A DNA stretch of 23,612 nt from a virus, in the IMG/VR virus record IMGVR_UViG_3300036800_000219, positions 1-23,612 of that record, one strand, 5' to 3'. Positions within the stretch are counted from its first letter, which is position 1. Each line of letters opens with the position of its first letter. The translations under genes were made by a program, and so were the position numbers. The notes under the pieces were generated by a model that worked only from the letters and a program-made list of their open reading frames with translations, was not told the origin of the DNA and did no database searches. Below, piece by piece: positions 20,424 to 23,612 of this stretch.

Positions 20424-20644
20424 GCTGACGTCTCCTGACTTTCCCTTACAAAATCTGACTTTTCCTGACGAAGCGTGCGCTGTTCTTTCTCGACGCCTTC
20501 GACAATCCAATCCAGAATTTGCAGCTGAATGGTGCGCCGTTTCGCTACCGCGATAAATCGGACAGCCGCTCCCAGTTCCGGATCGATGCGCATCTGGTTC
20601 GGAAGCTGCACCACGCCCGTCTTTTTCCCGACATATCGGGGCAT
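20420..20644 (-). CDS. Ribbon-helix-helix-like DNA-binding protein
   Basis: The 74-residue protein has a beta strand near the N-terminus (GVVQLPNQMRIDPEL) followed by two helices (GAAVRFIAVAKRRTIQLQIL, DWIVEGVEKEQRTL), the order found in Arc/CopG-type dimers. The tail is charged (RQEKSDFVRESQETS). It probably acts as a small repressor or partition-like factor in the early operon. The start is ATG 20644; a GGAG about 13 bases upstream is a little far. The stop overlaps the next gene. Confidence 0.65.
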   Translation of the reverse strand: MPRYVGKKTGVVQLPNQMRIDPELGAAVRFIAVAKRRTIQLQILDWIVEGVEKEQRTLRQEKSDFVRESQETSA

Positions 20645-20667
20645 TGCATGTCCGTTTCTCCCTCAGA

Positions 20668-20683
20668 GAAAGTTGACAGTCTT
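20668..20683. repeat. Heptameric repeat locus 14 (short)
   Basis: A single short piece (GAAAGTTGACAGTCTT) lies between the RHH and 67-aa genes, touching the stop of the latter. Confidence 0.55.
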
Positions 20684-20885
20684 ACTTCTCGAACGGCTTC
20701 CCATGTTCTCCGACCTGGACGGCTCTCATATTTACGGGATAGGAGGTCACGTGAATTTTTCCGTCGGGCGTCGTCGAGATCCTCGGCACCGGGAACTGGG
20801 TTCGCTTCACGTCGGTCGCGTCCGGATAAGTCGAGGTCGCCCGATCGTCGTAAACGGATACGTACCATTTGCCTTCGAGCTTCAT
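20682..20885 (-). CDS. Small hypothetical early protein (67 aa)
   Basis: ATG 20885 overlaps the previous TGA (ATGA) and has GGAGGCGGA upstream. The sequence MKLEGKWYVSVYDDRATSTY followed by FPVPRISTTPDGKIHVTSYP and a basic end suggests a small all-beta fold. Family not recognised. It is coupled to the excisionase-like gene, so it may modulate the same process. Confidence 0.65.
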   Translation of the reverse strand: MKLEGKWYVSVYDDRATSTYPDATDVKRTQFPVPRISTTPDGKIHVTSYPVNMRAVQVGEHGKPFEK

Positions 20886-21289
20886 TCCGCCTCCGCGAGG
20901 GCTTCGGCGTGTACTGCAGCAGTCAGCCTGGAGGGTGAACTTCCCACCGAAGCCCTCGTCGAAGCGGAACGTTCCTGCCAGCAATCAGCGCACAGCGGCA
21001 GCTTGCTGAAGAACCGGATTGCAGGCACTCCTTTGCGCCCTTGCTTCTCGCAATCCCAGCACTCGCGCCCAGCGATGCTGGTGCCGCGGCCGCCATTGGC
21101 CGCCCAGATGCGCGGATGGTCGCTGCGGGAAAAGGCTTCGAGCTTGCGCTTCTCCAGCATCACGCGGCGTCCCATGCGCCGCGAACGCAGCATCCCGCGC
21201 GCAATGGCCACATCCAGGGTGGCCATCGAGATCGACAGCATCTCCGCCGCCTCCGCCCGCGTGAACAGCAGCTTCTCCGACGGCTGCAT
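20882..21289 (-). CDS. Excisionase-type HTH fused to a zinc ribbon-like module
   Basis: The start is ATG 21289, sharing one base with the repressor stop (TGATG); the product has 135 residues. Residues 8-52 are the HTH_17/excisionase motif (LLFTRAEAAEMLSISMATLD, VAIARGML, RRVMLEKRKLEAF), as in Xis-like and MerR-like DNA-binding proteins. Residues 77-103 hold CWDC and CADC, a four-Cys site not usual in excisionases. A helical Ala/Ser-rich tail follows. Position beside repressor and integrase suggests control of excision or of early transcription. Confidence 0.75.
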   Translation of the reverse strand: MQPSEKLLFTRAEAAEMLSISMATLDVAIARGMLRSRRMGRRVMLEKRKLEAFSRSDHPRIWAANGGRGTSIAGRECWDCEKQGRKGVPAIRFFSKLPLCADCWQERSASTRASVGSSPSRLTAAVHAEALAEAE

Positions 21290-21510
21290 CACGCCGCCCT
21301 CTTCGGAAAATATCCGTGTTTGCGCAGAAACTCCGCAAGCTTCGCGAGGGTGGTGCGTCGCGGCTTGCCGATGCCACGCTCGATGTTAGAAATTGCCCCT
21401 GTGCTCATCTTCAGCGCCTTAGCCACGACGGGGATCGTCAGGTTGCGCTCGGTGCGACACTGGACGAGCAGTTGAATCAGCTCTTGCGTTTCAGTATTTC
21501 CAGTTTTCAT
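21289..21510 (-). CDS. XRE-family repressor (lysogeny regulator)
   Basis: From ATG 21510 the protein has 73 residues, mostly one Cro/C1-type HTH: ELIQLLVQCRTERNLTIPVV, AKALKMSTGAISNIERGIGK, PRRTTLAKLAEFLRKHGYF. The recognition helix is around STGAISNIERG. There is no C-terminal cleavage domain, so it is not a LexA/CI-type self-cleaving repressor. Palindromes overlap its start codon and promoter, consistent with autoregulation. A TTG at 21546 would add 12 residues but coincides with a TTGACA box, so I prefer ATG 21510. It leads the leftward early operon. Confidence 0.8.
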   Translation of the reverse strand: MKTGNTETQELIQLLVQCRTERNLTIPVVAKALKMSTGAISNIERGIGKPRRTTLAKLAEFLRKHGYFPKRAA

Positions 21511-21534
21511 ATCCCTAGGGATATCAAATGATAT
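21509..21534. promoter_or_regulatory. Two operator-like palindromes at the repressor start
   Basis: ATATCCCTAGGGATAT (21509-21524) is a perfect 16-bp palindrome that includes the repressor start codon. ATATCA-AA-TGATAT (21521-21534) partly overlaps it. On the minus strand TTGACA at 21541-21546 is followed after 17 bases by TATCCC, so a repressor bound here would block its own promoter. Confidence 0.6.
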
Positions 21535-21539
21535 AAATG

Positions 21540-21568
21540 TTGTCAACTACTATTTTCAGTCCTATTAA
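21540..21568 (+). promoter_or_regulatory. Rightward promoter for the RHH gene
   Basis: TTGTCA (21540-21545) and TATTAA (21563-21568) are spaced 17 bases, giving a start near 21575, only about 10 bases before the ATG at 21584. Its -35 box overlaps the leftward TTGACA box on the opposite strand, so the two promoters should compete. Confidence 0.6.
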
Positions 21569-21583
21569 TACCTGTGATACCTT

Positions 21584-21805
21584 ATGGGCGAGCAGCGAGT
21601 CACCATCGGAGTAATGGCAGCGCCGGGCCTGAAAGAGTCTCTGGAGCGCCAGGCGAAGAGCGAAGGTCGGACCCTGAGCAACCTGGCCGAACGATTGTTG
21701 GCGTGGTCCTACGAGCAACTGGTCGAGGCAGGAGATTCCAATACGCTAACGAACTGGGAGGCAGCCCCGCGAAAGGGAAGAATCAAAAAAAGGGGAGTGG
21801 CTTAA
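21584..21805 (+). CDS. Arc/MetJ-type ribbon-helix-helix protein
   Basis: The 73-residue protein starts MGEQRVTIGVMAAPGLKESL and continues ERQAKSEGRTLSNLAERLLA then WSYEQLVEAG: a strand followed by two helices with the SNLAERLL helix typical of RHH proteins. The C-terminus is basic (APRKGRIKKRG). It is divergent from the XRE repressor and reads towards the integrase, so it plausibly plays the Cro-like or integrase-controlling role. The leader before the ATG is very short and lacks a Shine-Dalgarno. Confidence 0.75.
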   Translation: MGEQRVTIGVMAAPGLKESLERQAKSEGRTLSNLAERLLAWSYEQLVEAGDSNTLTNWEAAPRKGRIKKRGVA

Positions 21806-21868
21806 CTATCGTTCGCGCACACCCACGGCGAGTCAAAGGGAAAATGGAAACGGCGGTGATTGTGCTCT

Positions 21869-21890
21869 CGGGGAACTCCCCGCGACTTTT
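21869..21890 (+). terminator. Terminator-like hairpin between RHH and integrase genes
   Basis: CGGGG-AACT-CCCCG (21869-21882) is followed by CGACTTTT. The stem is short but GC-rich and T-trailed. It would separate the RHH transcript from integrase, which has its own TATAGT box at 21898-21903. The 125-bp gap has no gene. Confidence 0.45.
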
Positions 21891-21930
21891 CGAACAATAT
21901 AGTAAAGATGAATAACTTGTCAACAATGTC

Positions 21931-23052
21931 ATGAGCGAGAAACCAAAAGTCCGCGGCATCTTCGAACGGCCTCCCGGTTCGGAGATCTGGTGGATCTCCT
22001 ACTTCGATGGCGATCGAAGATGGCATCGCGAGAAAGTCGGCCGCCGATCCGTGGCGATTGAGGCTTACCATCGCCGCAAACGCGAGATCCGCGAAGGAAT
22101 CTTCGTGCCGCCCGAATCCCGCAGGACGAGTACGCCGTTCCGCGAGTTGGCGGAGGAACGCATGGCGCTCAAGAAAATGACCCTCGCCCCGCTCTCCTAT
22201 CGAGCCGACGAACAGAGATTGAAGCCGCTCCTGGGGATCCTGGGCTCCGTGCCGGCGCGATCGATCACACCGCAAATACTTGACGCTGCACTGGAGAAGA
22301 TCGCGTCTCATCAAATCGATCGCGCGATAGGCCCATGTGTGATCACTGGCGCGACGGTAAATAGATACAGGACTCTTTTGAGCAGCATCTTCAGCACGGC
22401 CGTGGCAAACGGGCGGCTCGCGGCGAGCCCCATAAAGAAGCTAAGCCGGCGCCGGGAATCGCATGGGCGCGTCCGGTATCTTTCCGGGGTCGAGGAACGC
22501 AAATTGCGCAAAGTCATCCATGCAAAATGGCGCGATCGCGAGCCGAGATTCGACCTGGCTCTGCATACTGGAATGCGGCGCAGCGAGCAGTTCGATTTGA
22601 AGTGGGAGCACGTCGATCTGGAGAGGAAGATCCTTACGGTGCATGGGAAGGGCGATCGCCGGCGCTTCGTAAACCTAAACAAGATCGCCGAGAAGGCGCT
22701 GTTGAAGTTGCACAAGCTTTCGAACGGGTCCAGGTTCATCTACGCAGACCGAAATACGGACTATGACTACACCACCTGGTTCAAGAGCTGCGTAAAGGAA
22801 TCGAGGATCGCCCACTTCACGTGGCACGATCTCCGGCATACCTTCGCTTCGCGGCTGGCGATGGCGGGCGTTCCGCTGCACACGATCCAGGAGCTGCTCG
22901 GCCACGCCTCGATCGTGACGACGATGCGCTACGCCCACCTCTCGGCGGCGCACAAGCAGTCCGCCGTCGAAAAATTGGTAACTCACACCAGAACTAACAC
23001 TAGGGGAAAAAGTCCGGAGCAGCGAATCCTACAAATGCCGAGTTATCAGTGA
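21931..23052 (+). CDS. int: Tyrosine integrase
   Basis: The 373-residue protein has the lambda-integrase family architecture. An N-terminal arm-binding/AP2-like part (WWISYFDGDRRWHREKVGRR) and SAM-like core-binding domain (residues 65-170) precede the catalytic domain with R216 (HTGMRRSEQ), K240 (VHGKGDRRR), H299/R302 (WHDLRHTFASR), H325 (LLGHASI) and nucleophile Y334 (MRYAHLSA). All pentad-type residues are intact. It inserts phage DNA at a tRNA-type site; a tRNA-Cys fragment lies four bases after its stop. Its C-terminal THTRTNT stretch is encoded by one of two 20-bp direct repeats. No Shine-Dalgarno precedes ATG 21931; a TATAGT box lies 28 bases upstream. Confidence 0.96.
   Translation: MSEKPKVRGIFERPPGSEIWWISYFDGDRRWHREKVGRRSVAIEAYHRRKREIREGIFVPPESRRTSTPFRELAEERMALKKMTLAPLSYRADEQRLKPLLGILGSVPARSITPQILDAALEKIASHQIDRAIGPCVITGATVNRYRTLLSSIFSTAVANGRLAASPIKKLSRRRESHGRVRYLSGVEERKLRKVIHAKWRDREPRFDLALHTGMRRSEQFDLKWEHVDLERKILTVHGKGDRRRFVNLNKIAEKALLKLHKLSNGSRFIYADRNTDYDYTTWFKSCVKESRIAHFTWHDLRHTFASRLAMAGVPLHTIQELLGHASIVTTMRYAHLSAAHKQSAVEKLVTHTRTNTRGKSPEQRILQMPSYQ
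22981..23000. repeat. 20-bp direct repeat, left copy
   Basis: ACTCACACCAGAACTAACAC occurs here inside the integrase 3' end and again, identical, at 23200-23219. The tRNA-Cys fragment lies between the two copies. This position fits integrase arm-type sites. Confidence 0.85.
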
Positions 23053-23056
23053 CAAA

Positions 23057-23103
23057 GGCGCGGTTGCCAAGTGGTAAGGCAAAGGTCTGCAAAACCTTTA
23101 TCC
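23057..23103 (+). other. 5' part of a tRNA-Cys(GCA) gene, probable attP core
   Basis: GGCGCGG (acceptor), the GCC...GGC D-arm with AAGTGGTAA loop, and the AAGGT-CTGCAAA-ACCTT anticodon arm with GCA at 23089-23091 match a bacterial tRNA-Cys, then TATCC of the variable region. The T-arm and the acceptor 3' strand are absent: what follows cannot pair with GGCGCGG. It begins four bases after the integrase stop, as expected for an attachment core. Confidence 0.8.
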
Positions 23104-23199
23104 GGCATAGTGGTCGAAAGTGGGAAGGCAAAAAATGCAGCATTTCGCCGCAATCTGGCCAGTTTCGAAAGTGGAGCGATGCGTCAGGCGAGATAGCTA

Positions 23200-23219
23200 C
23201 TCACACCAGAACTAACACC
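23200..23219. repeat. 20-bp direct repeat, right copy
   Basis: Identical to 22981-23000 and about 96 bp beyond the tRNA fragment. Confidence 0.85.
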
Positions 23220-23302
23220 AAATCGGCGTCCAGATTTTTGTTGACTGCGTCGTGACGTTGCGCAAGAGTAGCGCACCTCGTTCCCGCACAAAGGAGACAA
23301 TC

Positions 23303-23612
23303 ATGAAAGCCCTGGCCCTCGCCGTATTCTCTCTGGCCCTCGCCGGTTCCGCTCCCGCGCAGCAATCGCTCGCGCCTCGCGCCACTCGTTCTGAAGGATG
23401 TCTGCTCGTGAAGCATAAAGGAACGGTGGGACGCAGACTGATTTGGTTCGCCCTGCTCGGCGTCCCGATTGCGCCTGGCTCCAAGTACGACTATGTGGAC
23501 AGCATCGATATGCCGCCGACAAAGATGAGCTTTTCGGGGAAGGATTTGACGCAGCTGCAGGGATGGGGAGTCCACGTCATCGTGCTGGAGGGAAACTTCG
23601 GCTCAGAAGATC
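23303..23612 (+). CDS. Secreted protein, N-terminal 103 residues (runs off right edge)
   Basis: ATG 23303 has AAGGAG seven bases upstream and the frame is open to the window end. Residues 1-20 are a signal peptide (MKALALAVFSLALAGSAPAQ). The mature part contains GTVGRRLIWFALLGVPIAPG, SKYDYVDSIDMPPTKMSFSG, and GWGVHVIVLEGNF, a strand-rich pattern that I do not recognise. It is either the first gene of a rightward phage segment or a host gene beyond the phage end; the attP-like context favours phage. The C-terminus is missing. Confidence 0.75.
   Translation, partial: MKALALAVFSLALAGSAPAQQSLAPRATRSEGCLLVKHKGTVGRRLIWFALLGVPIAPGSKYDYVDSIDMPPTKMSFSGKDLTQLQGWGVHVIVLEGNFGSED

Larger units (their letters stand above)
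23053..23302. other. Non-coding attachment region
   Basis: This 250-bp stretch contains the tRNA-Cys fragment, a 10-bp direct repeat TCGAAAGTGG at 23114-23123 and 23165-23174, and the right copy of the 20-bp repeat. A 68-codon plus-strand frame (23049-23255) crosses it, but the tRNA segment would have to be coding, so I do not call a gene. Confidence 0.6.

Noticed and set aside
21574-21915. 113-codon plus-strand ORF
   Set aside because: It overlaps the RHH gene in another frame; the RHH frame has the recognisable fold and better composition.
23057-23130. Complete tRNA-Cys gene
   Set aside because: No T-arm and no 3' strand complementary to GGCGCGG follow the anticodon arm.
23201-23575. Minus-strand ORFs near the right edge
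   Set aside because: They are antisense to the signal-peptide gene, which has an AAGGAG site and a proper leader.
1-23612. Reverse transcriptase or diversity-generating retroelement to explain the repeats
   Set aside because: No reverse transcriptase motif (such as YxDD) was seen in any plausible gene.

Overview
The window is almost entirely one temperate phage genome of the HK97-fold, long-tailed (siphovirus-like) kind, at about 59 % GC by eye. The host is probably a GC-rich soil-type bacterium. An Acidobacteriota host is my guess, from the style of the intergenic repeats and the secreted proteins, and no host marker gene is visible to prove it.

Layout, read in the direction of transcription (mostly minus strand, right to left). 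(1) Lysogeny and integration control, 21.3-23.3 kb: an XRE-type repressor on the minus strand faces a short plus-strand ribbon-helix-helix gene across a 73-bp region with two palindromes and overlapping divergent promoter-like boxes. A plus-strand tyrosine integrase follows, then a 47-nt copy of the 5' part of a tRNA-Cys gene flanked by 20-bp direct repeats. That arrangement looks like an intact attP rather than a prophage end. (2) Early region, 16.5-21.3 kb: about 17 very small genes. They include an excisionase-like HTH/zinc protein, an Arc-like protein, several single-span membrane peptides, a wHTH replication-type protein, and a 70-aa protein that I recognise as an Acb2-type (anti-CBASS) cyclic-nucleotide sponge. 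(3) A coupled group at 14.4-17.0 kb: a zinc-finger protein with a sliding-clamp-like tail motif, a 74-aa protein, a HerA/DUF87 ATPase with two C-terminal winged-helix repeats, and a two-span membrane protein. (4) Packaging and head, 4.9-14.2 kb: HNH endonuclease, TerS (P27), TerL, a 28-aa membrane peptide, portal, S49 prohead protease with a Cys-rich tail, major capsid protein, small head proteins and a gp6-like connector. (5) Connector and tail completion, 0-4.6 kb: an HK97 gp10-like protein, a head-tail adaptor and a DUF3168 protein with an extra domain, interleaved with signal-peptide proteins that are unusual inside a virion module. Tail tube, tape measure, receptor-binding and lysis genes are not seen and probably lie beyond the left edge.

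Three things stand out. At least 14 gene junctions carry a degenerate 7-bp repeat (AGTYGAN) that often supplies stop codons and C-terminal residues and separates the phage genome into single-gene cassettes. The Acb2-like gene sits in one of these cassettes. Many start and stop codons overlap (ATGA, GTGA, TGATG), which let me correct several starts and find genes shorter than 60 codons.
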